64,000 nt of DNA from Acanthochlamys bracteata (Eukaryota; Streptophyta; Magnoliopsida; Pandanales; Velloziaceae): positions 10,421,001 to 10,485,000 of the forward strand of contig CM034126.1 in assembly GCA_019914995.1 (NCBI GenBank), given 5' to 3'. Shown here piece after piece: positions 27,101 through 38,567 of this stretch. Both the position numbers and the translations under genes were made by a program. How positions within the stretch are numbered: position 1 is the first letter of the stretch; every line of letters begins with the position of its first letter. A model generated the notes under the pieces. It was not told the DNA's origin. It did not search any database and saw only the letters and a list, made by a program, of their open reading frames with translations.

Positions 27101-29410
27101 CTCTCTTTCTCGTTCTTCGGAAGTTGCACGTTTGTTTTTGTTAATGTGAAATTTGTTAACGACGTGTTTACTCACACCACAAACTTCATTTTTTAGACTT
27201 ATTTTTTTATATAAAATAAATAAAAATTTTAAATTAATTTTTTTTATCAATTTTAAAAAAAATTAATTTATTAAAACTTACTTTTAATATAAAACTAATT
27301 TTTTATTAAATATTTTAATTTTAATTTATTTTTTAAAATTTTAAATTTATTTCAAAATAAACACACTATGCTTATTTGGGAGGTATTTGATGAGCCCACT
27401 AAGGAAACGGACAAACGGCCCATGAAACATAAAGAAACTACTCTCAAGTGTTTCATGCCACTTTTTGGGTCAGTACGATGATCCCATCTCTCCCTTCTTA
27501 CCAATTATTCCCTTACCAATTTTGCAAATCCGAATGACCGGTCTATAGGAAAACATTTAAAAAGGATATGCTAACGATCTCATACATAGCAATAATAATA
27601 AGTTTTTGTATCTTAATATGTTATATTTAATTTTTTATATACTATATAGTAGTACTTATTTAAAAAACTTTTTTAAAAATAAACTTTTAAGTATATTTTT
27701 TATAAAAATTTAAAACATAATATATATATATAATTATTTCATAATCTATATTTCATACGTATTTTTAAAATTTTTTTAAAAATTCTAAATTATTATGCAT
27801 AATTTTTTTAGAATTAAAAATGAACTTATTAGAATTGATAAACAATCCTAAACATAACCATAATTTATTTTATATTAAAGTATATACTATTTTATAAATT
27901 TAATGAATAGTAAGTGAGATATATTAATATAAAATATTTTTTTAAATTAAAATTTTATTTTATTTTTTAAGAAGAAAAATATGTAATGTATACCTAATTC
28001 TTCTCAGATGATTAAAATTTATAATTTATGTTTAATATAAATTATTAGGATACTCATTTTATATATACAAAATTATATAGAATATATCGTTAAAATAAAT
28101 AATATTATTTGTAAAATTATTTTAAAAAATAAAATTTATTATTTACTATTACTTCTAAGATCGAGTATTGGATATTCATAATGTTTAAATTTAAAGTAAA
28201 GTCATTAGATATTTATAAATTTATAAAATCAATACAGATAATAAATTTTATATAATTTTGATATAATTTTATCACGTATAAAAAATTTTAGATGGCTTTG
28301 ATAATTATTTTGAAATAGATAGTCATAATCAATAAATGATATATTTACTTTAATTTCTAATATTGGATTTTAGTTGTTAAAATAAAATACATCGACCCTA
28401 GTGAGAGAATATTTGGGTATAGCTAATTAGGCTTATTTTTAACTAAGATTTTTATTACTTATCAAAATAAGATGCTTATAAATAATTTAAAAATATATTA
28501 AAGTAAGAAATTAACTTATATATGAATATCTAAATATATTACTTGTAGTGATAATTTATAATAATTTAAAATTTTACTTATAATTTGAATTATATGAAAA
28601 CCATTTATAAGTTAAATTAAAGACTAATTTGAAAAAAATACTTAAGAATTGAATATATTTAAAAGTATATATTAAAGTATTAAACTTTAAATTATATAAA
28701 ACAATTAATTCACAAATATAATAACATATCACTTGTTATATATTAAAAAATCCTTTAGCTACTTATATTTTCTTCAGCTTATGTTAAGTAATTTTTTTAA
28801 AGGTCATTCAAACGGGCCCTTATATCCACATGTCAGTCACGGACTTTATAAAAGGGCCTATCCACCCCATTTTTATCTTAAATTAAAAAAATATTTAGTA
28901 GTGCTTATTAAAAAAAAATTTGAAAAAAAAATATTTAATAACTTTTTAAATAAATTCTATTTTTTATTTAATAATAATAATTAATAATAAAATTTATAAT
29001 GTAGAATTTTTCAAAAGTTTTTAAAAGTTTTTATAAATATTTTAAAAACTTTATTAAAAAATATATAATTTAAAAAAAAAACACTCCAAATATCCACTAA
29101 AATGTTCGCAAGCCTACGATGTTAACTAATGGCTATTCAATGTTCACTAGCCAGAAATGAAAGAGACATCCGCTATTTGATCAAGTGCAGAAAGTCTAGG
29201 AAGTTTGTTGAACTGCTCTTTAGAATAATGGTTTTCTGTCATTGCTGTTGTTGTCATGACATGTCCTCATATTTGATATGGACAGATTCCATAACATTAA
29301 CAATGTTCCGTAAAAGTTTTGGAAAAAAACAAAATATTATCATAGATTATCTTAGGAGCTCAAACTACTTCTTTAGTTTAGCTCCTAGCCGCACCGTGAT
29401 TGTTATGCTT
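27101..29410. other. AT-rich spacer, no gene seen
   Basis: Between the SDR promoter and a small transposon. Bases 27160-27370 and 27590-28750 are almost pure A/T with many short runs; 28868-29100 resembles the AT-rich dispersed repeat in inverted orientation and follows a short unique block with GGGCCC. A 130-codon open frame at 29129-29521 has no recognisable domain and is not called. Confidence 0.4.
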
Positions 29411-30233
29411 CGGCCTGAAAACCATTATTATCAGACCCGGATCGATCCAAAAATCGTTAATTCAGAAAGTAAATCGGTCCGAATTTATAAAAAAATTGTC
29501 TATACAATTCATTCATTTTAATCCGTTTCGATCCGTTTAACCGGCTTCAATCTGATCCATCCGTCCGTCCGGATCAAATCGAATTAAATAAAATTTAAAA
29601 AAATATTAAAAATTTTAAATTGATAATATATTTAATATAAATATAACTATCAATAGCCCTATATTAAAAAATAATATATAGTTTAGATTTTGTATTTAGA
29701 TGTGATAATATAAAAATATAATTGATTATTATCTTATTTGTAAATATCAATTATTAGTAATTTTTAAAATTTTATATTGTAAAATATTCAGACTCAAATA
29801 TGTATACCTAAAAAAATTGGTTATATCTTTTTATGATTTATCTATTTTATGATTTTATTTTCTTCTAATCTCCTAATTTATTTAAATATTTTTTATTATA
29901 AATTTTTGTTGTTATTATTATTATTATTGGTGGTAATAATGCCATTGTGACAATACTTTAATTTTTATTGTGATTGTTATTACTGTTATTGTTGATAGTA
30001 ATGCTATAGTAAAAATACTTTAATTTTTTGTTGTAATTACTGCTGCTATTATTATTACTAGTATCATAATAGCAGTAAATTTTTTACTATAATTATTGTT
30101 ATTATTAGTTAAAAATATTTTAATATTATTGATCAGACGGTTCAATCGGTTGATCCGATGGGTCAATTCAAAAATCGTGATCCGGACAATTTTTTGATTC
30201 GATGTTCGATTCGGTTCTGACAAACTATGCCGA
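29411..30233. mobile_element. Non-autonomous DNA element, about 0.8 kb
   Basis: The left end (CGGCCTGAAAACC...ATCAGACCCGGATCG) and the reverse complement of the right end (CGGCATAGTTTGTCAGAACCG) form an imperfect inverted repeat with shared GATCCG/ATCGAT words just inside. The centre is AT-rich and contains ATT/GTT trinucleotide runs (about 29908-30115). No coding potential. No target duplication could be fixed, so the borders are approximate. Confidence 0.4.
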
Positions 30234-30861
30234 AAAATATAATATAATTCTTGAGTGATAATTACAGAAAACCAATGCTTTGAGTGATTATAAAAGATTC
30301 TTGTGTATTAGAAGCAAACGTCACTTTATTAACTGATTGATTTGTTCCTGCAAAATAGTTTCTATAAATTTGATAATTCGTGCATTGTATTAGAAAGTAA
30401 CTACTTGTTCATTTGAAAATTCTTTTTAGTTTGCATTACAACCTCTAATTTGGACAATATCCTAATAATACCGACTTAAAGATTATATTCAGTAATTATA
30501 CGAGCATTTGATTGAAGAGATTACATCACTTGTTGGTGAAATAAAATATAAAGCTAGTTCTTCAATCCATTGATTGAAGCGCACTTGGTACAAAGCAAAA
30601 GAAAAAGCAGAAGCAAAGCAAAAGCAAACAGCGATGATTAAACAAGCAACCCTTTTAAGTAACTATCATTCACCAAATTCTTGTTCTTTTCCCGTCTCTC
30701 ATTCTTGAACGAACTCTTCAATTTGCAATACAGCGTTTTTATTTAATTACACTCAACACACAGCACAGATAATTTCCTAATTACAAGTTTTATAGAGAAG
30801 CACTACTGCTGATAACTTGGAAAAAAATATTGAACTGCTTGATGATGAGTGCTTGCTCGCT
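30234..30861. other. 3' flank of PIP1 gene, no other gene seen
   Basis: Holds the probable 3' untranslated region of the minus-strand aquaporin (about 30700-30861) and AT-rich sequence before it. An A/G-rich stretch of AAAAGCAGAAGCAAAG-like words lies at about 30595-30632. It shares no obvious similarity with the 3' flank of the PIP1 copy at 39741. Confidence 0.4.
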
Positions 30862-32036
30862 CTATGCATAGGTGCTCCTGGCCTTGAATGGCATTGCTCT
30901 GATAACAACAGTGTGGTAGAGAGCTGCTAGTGCTGCTCCGATGAAGGGTCCAACCCAGAAGATCCACTGTGTTGCAAAGTTATCACAACGAAATTTTAAT
31001 TAGACGTTCCGTGATTAAATTGAATGTGTATAGCAACAAGAGAATCTGTAGCAAGTGCTTACATGGTCGTCCCACGCATGGTCCCTGTTGTATATGATTG
31101 CAGCTCCCAAACTCCTTGCAGGGTTGATACCAGTTCCGGTGATCGGAATAGTGGCTAAGTGAACCAAGAACACAGCAAACCCAATAGGCAACGGTGCCAG
31201 AATCTGATAATCAATACATCCGGCCAACAACTTATCAATATATCCTCAAGGTTGTATGCACACATGATGTAAGCAGCAATTATTGATATATATTGAACTT
31301 AAAGGATGAATTACGTACAGGGACGTGCGAGTCTCTTGCGCTGCGCTTGGCATCCGTTGCAGAGAAGACGGTGTAAACAAGCACGAAAGTTCCGATGATC
31401 TCGGCACCGAGGCCGTCGCCCTTGGTGTATCCGGGAGCAACAACGTTAGCTCCACCGCCCTGACTCTGATACAGACCCTTCTGAAATCCCTTCACAACTC
31501 CGGCTCCACAAATTGCTCCCAAACACTGCATGATCATATAGAACAGCGCCCTAGTCAACGACAGCTTCCGCGCCAAGAAGAGTCCGAACGTCACCGCCGG
31601 ATTTATATGCCCTCCTACATACACAAACACATATATCATCAGAAGCTTTTAGCTTTGAATGAATATGTCGTATGTATATTCATCGAGATATGTTAAAAAC
31701 ATGTATACCTGAGATTCCAGCAGTGCAATACACGAGAGCGAAGATCATGCCACCGAAAGCCCAAGCAATTCCCTGAATACCAACAGTGGAACACTTGGTA
31801 GGAGACTTGACAACACCCATGACAGTGAGGATGGTGATGTACAGAAACAGAAAAGTCGCAATGAACTCGGCGATACCGGCACGGTAGAAAGACCACGAAG
31901 TCAGCTCCCCAGGCTCAAACAACGGCGCCGGTGGCGGCTCAACGTAGTCCTTCTCTACTTGCGCTGCCGTGCCTATTGGTTGTCGTTCTGGAAACTTGTT
32001 AGCACCCAACCTGACATCTTCCTCCTTTCCCTCCAT
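30862..32036 (-). CDS. PIP1: Plasma membrane aquaporin, PIP1 type (intact copy)
   Basis: Spliced CDS of 289 aa in 4 exons: 32036-31709, 31614-31319, 31203-31063, 30966-30862, the standard PIP gene layout. PIP1 proteins form tetrameric water (and small solute) channels in the plasma membrane, usually with PIP2 partners. The N terminus [15 protein letters not shown] with the long cytosolic lead is PIP1-type. The two pore NPA motifs are at 114-116 and 235-237; the selectivity filter His is in LVHLATIP (His223) and the Arg follows the second NPA (Arg238). Six membrane segments are visible. It is near-identical, introns included, to the inverted copy at 38568-39741, but this one has an unbroken frame. 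Confidence 0.96.
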
Positions 32037-32127
32037 AGCCTTTGCTCTCTCCCTCTTTCTTGCTCTGCTGGCTCTGAAGAACAACAACTAGCAAAGGCAG
32101 TGATTGCAGAGAAGGTTGAAGGAAGGA

Positions 32128-32136
32128 TTATAAATA
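32128..32136 (-). promoter_or_regulatory. Possible TATA box of the intact PIP1 gene
   Basis: On the minus strand the sequence reads CTATTTATAAT, about 92-100 bp before the start codon at 32036, a suitable place for a TATA box with a leader of roughly 60-70 nt. Sequence inference only. Confidence 0.4.
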
Positions 32137-33248
32137 GATGGTTATGCTAATTCACTGAAGTGAGGTGTTATTATTGTTGGATTATTGGTAAGAGAATTAG
32201 TTTAATTAGTGAAATGTCATGATAGATGAGTATGATTTTTGAAGAGTTGTGGACAGAGAGGCTTGGTCGGCTTGGTCGGTCTTATCATTTCTGCCCTTTT
32301 CTTTTTTCTTTTTTTCTTTTTTGCTCCCTACTGTGAGAAGGACAAAAAAATTTGTGTTATCATTTTGCAGAAGGCAGTTCTTTTTGTTTGGTTGTCATGA
32401 GTTTCTGGTGGAACTTGACCATGCAGTACCTAATCCATTTTATTGGTTTCTTATAAATGCTTTTATGCATGAGTGTATTCTAGTATTCTACTTCTGATCA
32501 GGTTTTATAGTTAGTAACTACTAAAGAAAACTAAAAACTAGTGACCTTAGATTGTATAACAGCAAAGATTTCAGTGTACTACTCTAAAATGGTTTAATGA
32601 TGACCTAATAATAATAGACCTGTTATAATATTGTTCTACTAAAATGATTTTAGTAAAATCATGCACGTATACATGATATTAAATTAATGACGGCTTATTA
32701 GCATTAAGTAATTACAAAGATAAGAGATTGAAATGTCAGCATTAAGTACTAAACTGGGAGCAGTGTATTAAATAAACTCTGTGGATAAGTTTTTTTTTTA
32801 AGTGTTGCACCATTTTTTAGTTTTTATAAGATTATTGATTGGGTAGTATGTCGTAAGGCCTGTGATTTTTATACAAAGTGACTGTTGTTGAAAAGGACAG
32901 ATGGCCACTTTGTAATGGAAACTCAGAAACATTTTTTGTGCATATGTCAAGTGATCAAATAATATTTATCATTATTACAAATTTAAATTTACAATAATTA
33001 TTTATCATAACGTTTTATTATGTCATGTTTTTGATATTGTAATTTAGTTATAATCATAAAATGTAGAATTGGTCTTTAAAAAATTTTGAAGGACTTGATT
33101 ATAAAAAATCATAACTTTTTTTTATAACTCAATTATTAAATAATACTTATAAAAAATATTTTATGTGCAAATAATGTATCCTAATTTTAATATGTATCAT
33201 GTATCAGTACAGACGTACAGCTCATTGGCATATTTTGTTTATGATTAA
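32137..33248. other. Upstream spacer of PIP1, no gene seen
   Basis: Promoter-side sequence of the minus-strand aquaporin, then AT-rich spacer. A pyrimidine tract (CTTTTCTTTTTTC-like) lies at about 32295-32322. No coding signal or clear repeat ends. Confidence 0.35.
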
Positions 33249-33534
33249 GGTGTGTATTTCAAAAGCTGAATTTTATGAAAGTAAAAAATAGAAAATAAAA
33301 TTTTTTAAAAATAAAGTGAAAATAAAGTTCAGTATTTATGTGTCAATATTTTTAAAAATGTATTAAAAATTAAAAAATATAATTGTATTAAAAATTGTGT
33401 AAATAAAAAAGTTAGAATTAAAATTTTATACGTAAAAATAAAACTCCGAATTTTTTGTATAATTAAAATATATGAAGTGTTCGAATCTCAAAATTTTACA
33501 AAAAATATAAAATTACGGACGTTTGAAATACGCC
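33249..33534. mobile_element. Tourist-like MITE with TAA target duplication
   Basis: The left end reads GGTGTGTATTTCAAAAG and the reverse complement of the right end reads GGCGTATTTCAAACG, an inverted repeat with a 2-base gap. Both ends are flanked directly by TAA (33246-33248 and 33535-33537), the 3-bp target duplication of PIF/Harbinger-related MITEs. The 286-bp interior is AT-rich and non-coding, and matches the block at 59534-59775 over much of its length (for example GTACGTAAAAATAAAA versus ATACGTAAAAATAAAA). Confidence 0.75.
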
Positions 33535-34487
33535 TAAAACTATTATCAACAACATTATTTTTCATATAATATGAATAAGAAATAACAATACAACTAGACA
33601 AGGTTTGATAAAATGAAATTTTTTGTTTAGAAATTGGCACCGCCGGCGCCGTTTGTTGAGAAGTGGAACAGAAGGAAGACAATTATTGTTTCATCCAAAT
33701 CTTTACAGAACGACAAACATGTGATTAAACAACGCATTCGCATGTGAACCTCAAACGGTAGCTTCCTTCATCAACGAATAGGTATCTAACGGAAGAGTTA
33801 AAAATCTTTTGTCATGTGTTTCATTGCTGTACAAAAATTTTCTAACTCTGCTTGTTGGCCACATTTAAAAGAACATTTAGGAATAATTTTAAAATATAAT
33901 TTTTTATAAAATATATTTTATTTTTTTAAAATGAGTTATATTTTTTATTTAAAAAAATAAAAAATCTTATTATATAAAATAATAAAAATAAATAATAATT
34001 TTTTAATTTTTAAATAAAATTTTCAAAATTTATAAAATAGTATATTAAAAAATATGAACTGAAAAATTAAAGTTATTTACGCAAAGCTATCTCTGTGAAT
34101 GCTTATAAATTAAACTATAATTAAAAATTTTAAAAATAAATTTAATTTATTTAAAATTTTATAAAATATTATTTTAATATGATAAGTATTTTAAAATTAA
34201 CGCCGAATGTCGCCCTATTGCCGTTAACCACACCCCAACCACTTCTATTGTCCTCACCGTGCAGGCGTGCACTTCCCTGCTGGAGTAATTGGGCATTACA
34301 TAGTTCTTTTTCTTTCTTTGTTACTTCCGTTTGAATACGAAGATGAGTTAAATTAATTCTATATAAAGTAAAAATAAAATAAAAAGATAAGTATACACAT
34401 AATTACATATCATACATAAGATAAAAAAATTAAAATATGGGTAACATTATTAGATCGAGAATGAAAAGCTAATATATAGGGAGCAAA
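33535..34487. other. AT-rich spacer with dispersed repeat copy
   Basis: Bases about 33870-34065 are a copy of the AT-rich dispersed repeat. The remainder has no recognisable feature; 34200-34300 is a short block of ordinary composition (CGCCGAATGTCGCCC, GTGCAGGCGTGCAC) without an ORF. Confidence 0.4.
33870..34065. repeat. AT-rich dispersed repeat, copy 2
   Basis: Same word order as the copies at 8755-9012 and 36525-36775: an AAAATGAGTTATATTTTTT opening, ATCTTATTATATAAAAT core, then AAAATTTATAAAATA and TATTAAAAAATATGAA. Not coding. Confidence 0.45.
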
Positions 34488-34765
34488 GCTTCTGGTCGCT
34501 ATTGAGCGAAATCGGTCGCAAATACTAATAATGATCGAAAAAATACGATCGCAAAAGTGATCACTAAAAATCAGTCACTGTTAGTAATAGCAACTATGAG
34601 CTGCTCGATCGCTATTATTTTTATAATAGCGACTAGTTATATATACTAGTCGTTATTATTAGAATAATAGCAAGCATCGTGCTTTTGGTTGTTATTATTT
34701 TTTAATAGCGATGTACTTTATTTGGTCGCTATTATGTTGATCGCTAATGATATTTTTTTTAGTGT
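34488..34765. mobile_element. CACTA-type transposon end with subterminal TAGCGAC repeats
   Basis: Read on the minus strand, the right end begins ACACTAAAAAAAATATC, the CACTA terminal motif, followed by ATTAGCGATC. Inward there are many copies of a short word in both orientations (GGTCGCTATT, GATCGCTATT, AATAGCGACTAG, AATAGCGATG, TAATAGCAAC), as in CACTA subterminal regions; several pairs can fold into hairpins, e.g. about 34610-34660. No transposase is present and no CACTA end is seen on the left, so this is a fragment or a very short derivative. Confidence 0.55.
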
Positions 34766-35229
34766 ATTTCTCGTTGATTGGAGAATAAGTATCAATTCTT
34801 CATTTACGTTTATATGAAAATTCAGTGAAATATTAAATATGAGGATTGAAAACAAATTGTCACGGTCTCAAACACTTTCCATATTTTAAAGGTTCTTTTT
34901 ATAACGGCTGAAATATATTTTCGTACATATTAAGAGATCGTTTGGGATTGTTTAAGAAAAAAATTTTTGAAAACAATTATGATTTTTATGAAAAACAAGC
35001 TTATCATTGTTTTCAATTAAAAAAATTATTCATTTAATAATTTTGTAATGTATAATTCATTCATATTTTTTAATATTTAAAAAAATAACAGAGAGATTGT
35101 GAAGTTTAACAATTTGAAAGTTGAAAATATTCTGGACCTGGCTGGTTGTTTGTGCTTGTAGGAGACTAGTTGATATGGGTGAAGAGAGGAGAAGGTGAGA
35201 ACGGTTGCTAGAGATATTGTCGTGGCTAC
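34766..35229. other. AT-rich spacer, no gene seen
   Basis: AT-rich sequence between a CACTA-type end and a small element. No ORF, repeat end or RNA structure was recognised. Confidence 0.35.
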
Positions 35230-35746
35230 GGGTGGCAATATTAAGTTAACAGGTTGTGTTTAAATTGATTTATATAATAACTAGATTAAGATTGTTTAAC
35301 TATAACCAAGATTATCAATTTTAACTTAACCTATTTAATAAACTAGTTAAATTCAGATCGAATCATTTAATAATAAAAACTTTTAAAATAAGAATTATAA
35401 AAATTAATTTGTAGCAATCATAAGTGAAAATTATTAGTATCATACATCAAAGTAAAGAATGTGCTAACTTCGACAAAATTTATAAATTACGTAAAAACTT
35501 GATCAAAATATAATAAATTATATATATATAATTAAAATGTAATATTATTGTTTTAAAATTTTTTAATTATTAGATAATATATAATTATACAAACTAAAAG
35601 AAGTAAATTTGGATCAATTCCAATTCAACTTGAACCCATTTAATTTGCCGATCTTGATCCCAAATAGACTAAAATTAAATTAGCATCTAACTTAAATGTA
35701 TTAATTTCAGATTGAATTTGTAGATCATGTCAAATATTGCCCCATC
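35230..35746. mobile_element. Small non-autonomous DNA element
   Basis: The left end reads GGGTGGCAATATTAAG and the reverse complement of the right end GATGGGGCAATATTTGA, an imperfect inverted repeat. The interior is AT-rich with GATCGAAT/GGATCAATTCC words, as in the elements at 42630-43455 and 29411-30233. Non-coding. Target duplication not identified, so borders are approximate. Confidence 0.45.
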
Positions 35747-37394
35747 TAATCATAGCCGAACTAACCAACATAGGAAGTCTGATGATTGATAATTAAAATA
35801 TCTTGTTTTCGCTTATTCAAGTGTTGTTACTCACATTAATAATTTGAGTTTTAGAAAATTTGCAACATTGTTCAGCAGCCGTATGATTATGCTACTGACT
35901 ATTGGGCACTTCAGTTTTGTTTCCTGTGCAAAGTTAGTGTTTGAAGATGGTTACCATATAAGTATATCGGTAGAACTTACAATTAACAACAACACTCGCC
36001 CTCGTCCAAACATATGATTCCTATTACGTTGATTAGTTTTTGAGGAAGTTATGCCATATCCATTTTGATAGAAGTGGAAATGAATAATTCTCTTAACCTA
36101 TAAGCTAGATCTGAAGTCTTTTTCTATTCCATCACCTAATTTTTTTTCAAACTTAAGAAAGGATTAAAGAGAGAAATTAGATGTTCTACATGCAAAAACA
36201 ATTGATCAAGAAAGAGCGTTATAATTAAAATATGTTTCTAACATTTAAGTCTTATAAAGATCATTGAATTTCTAAATTTTAAAAAATTATAATTTATATG
36301 AATTGTTTCTATATAGAATTAAGAACTCCTAAATAGAGAGACATCTAATAATTTATATTTCTGAACGGAAACATCTATGGATATTCGCTTTATATAACCA
36401 AATCATCTCAAACAAGCTTTCCATATTTTGTTTTCAATTTTGCCACTCTGACTCTCTTTTTTGATGATTTTTTGTTAATCTTATGTTTGATTTATATGTC
36501 TGCTCATCTAGCGTAACACTTATTTGAAACACTCAACTTTTGAACATATTAAATATTTTTAGAATCGCTTATAATATAGAATTTTTTAAAATAAAAATAT
36601 TTTTTTTAAATGAGTTTTATTTTTTTATTTTAAAATAAAAATAAAAATATATAATAAAAAGATCTTATTATGTAAAATTTTTCTTAAATTTTTAAATATT
36701 TATAAAATATATATCAAAAAATATAAAATAAAATATTAAAAAAAATATTGAAAAAAAATTGAACCAAATGCCTCCTAAAATTTTTCTATGTAAATCTATT
36801 TCATAAAGTATTGCAGGTCGTATCACTATTTTATAGGATTTTGCTTTCAGATTCAATTCTATCTCTGATTATGTAAATGTGTGTAAGCGCATCTCTATTT
36901 CTGACATACAATTTGTATCTGTGCATAGAATGTTATTTATTTCTCATCTTTTTGCTTAATAGATTTTAGATAAATTTTGAGATCGAAGAATAAGTTTTCT
37001 GATAGAAAGAAATAAACATAATCATTATAAAGGCAAAAGATGTTCTTTGAATTCAAAATTGACAGAAGAATTGATTTCATTAAAACTGAAAGCACTAAAC
37101 CTAGACAGATATTAATTGCTCGAGGAATGGATGGAGGTCTTGGTAGTGCATCTCTAAAGAAAGAATATGATAATGACATATTTGGCTTTTATTTTTTATT
37201 TTTTATTTTATAAAATTTTTATAATATTTTATAAAATTTATTTTAAAATTTAAAAAATAAATAAGTCGTAAATTTTTTATATTTTTTTATATTTTTTTTG
37301 AGATAAAAAATTTATTTTTTGAAAGGATGAAAATATTTTTTTTTCTAAAAATTTATTTTCAAAACCACTGCCAAACATTCTCTAAATTCCATAA
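35747..37394. other. Spacer with two dispersed repeat copies, no gene seen
   Basis: 35747-36520 shows no coding signal. 36525-36775 and about 37180-37380 are copies of the AT-rich dispersed repeat, the second ending in GCCAAACATTC just before the OBG fragment. A short open frame on the minus strand at 36937-37179 has no recognisable domain and is not called. Confidence 0.4.
36525..36775. repeat. AT-rich dispersed repeat, copy 3
   Basis: The clearest copy. It carries AAATGAGTTTTATTTTTTT, then AATAAAAAGATCTTATTATG, then ATTTATAAAATATATATCAA and an end reading ACCAAATGCC. The AAAAAGATCTTATTATG core is found inverted at about 55195-55215. Not coding. Confidence 0.5.
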
Positions 37395-37800
37395 AGCTAA
37401 CAAGAGTAATAATGAAGCCATTGTGCAAGATCTTCGTGATGATGATGCTCAAGTCTCATTGACAAAAGGAATGCCTGGTACTGAGTTAGTGCTAATCCTA
37501 GAGCTCAAGAGGCATAGGCCTCGTGGGGATGCCTAACCCTGGCAAAAAGCATATTGTTGGGTGCCATTTCAAGGGCGAAGCCAGCTGTTGGCCATTACGT
37601 TTTTACGACTCTTAGACCGAATATAGGTAAATGTTAATTATGAAGACTACTCCATGAGTGTTGTTGATATTACTGGCCTTATAAAAGGTGCATACGGAAA
37701 CCAAGGACTTGGGCATGCTTTCTTGCGGCAAATCGAGTGCACAAACTTTGGTGACAGGATGGAAATCCCTCGATGGCAGCAGCTTAGGATTAGTTTTGGA
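37395..37800 (+). pseudogene. Fragment of an OBG-type GTPase (OBGM/OBGL-like)
   Basis: Translation in shifting frames recovers consecutive blocks of an Obg GTPase: GMPGTELVLILELK, then GLVGMPNPGK (P-loop G1, with the following S/T lost to a frameshift), LLGAISRAKPAVGHY and TTLRPNIG (G2 region), VNYEDYSMSVVDITGLIKGA (G3, normally DIPG), GLGHAFLRQIECT and PRWQQLR. There are at least two frameshifts and stops, plus loss of the residues between LRxIExT and the later block. No introns appear between the blocks, which would suit a processed copy, but no poly-A tail was seen. Obg GTPases help ribosome maturation in organelles; this one is dead. It lies between the two PIP1 genes. Confidence 0.8.
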
Positions 37801-38567
37801 GCTCAAGTATCACCGGTAGGGTGTATTTCAGAGAGTTCCATTTACATTATTAGTGTAGCGTTGTTCTCCTTGATATACATGCTCATTCTAAGAAATACAT
37901 AGTGATCATTCTAATAAACGACGACTTTCGACAAAATTTTGGCAACAGCCTAGATTTGAACAGCTACATATACATGTGCACATTTGAAAATGCCACATAG
38001 TGATCACTGTATGCTGCATGCTACGTGCAGGGATTAAATCGCAAGGTGGCCATTGCACTGTTTGAAGCCGGCGATATGACAGATTTTCCAATATAAAGCT
38101 TGTCTTTATCCCGCGAAATCTTTGAAAGTTTGCCTTAGAGTTTCCTTGACTCAACTGTTGTTAATGAAGCAGAAGAACAACATGCTTCATTCTCTTATCA
38201 ACCACTTCATATTCAAGATGAAATCAAGCAAGCAAGAAACTCGTGGCAATAACTCCAAACAAAAGGGCAACAAATCCAAAGGGGAAAAACAATTATGAAA
38301 TCTCATGATTCGTCGGGCCGACCATTGCGCCTGCATGTCCACATCACCCACCACCGTCCCTGCCCACCCATTTCTCTCCGTCTAGAACCATCTTTCTTCA
38401 ACAATTATTCTAACTTATCTTTCTGAGACAATTAACAAACAACCCATTACATCACTCTACAACCCCACTAGCTACGCCTTCATATAACTCCCCTTTCTCT
38501 TTCCCTTCTCAAACCTTACTACTTCTAGTGTAGCTCTTACTGCTTAGCGTTCAAGAAATCAAAGGCT
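37801..38567. other. Upstream region of the PIP1 copy
   Basis: No gene seen. Holds the presumed promoter of the plus-strand PIP1 copy; CATATAA at 38481-38487 could be a weak TATA element about 85 bp before the start codon. The sequence does not resemble the upstream region of the other PIP1 gene beyond the last few bases before ATG. Confidence 0.35.

Noticed and set aside
29129..29521. 130-codon open frame on the plus strand
   Set aside because: No recognisable domain, odd composition (CHCCCCHDMS), overlaps a transposon end, and no splice partners.
30197..30216. TTCGAT-like words considered as a tRNA T-arm
   Set aside because: No acceptor or anticodon stems can be drawn; the words belong to the subterminal repeats of a DNA element.
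31325..31696. Plus-strand frame of 123 codons across PIP1 exon 2
   Set aside because: Antisense shadow of the aquaporin, and the same frame appears opposite the other copy.
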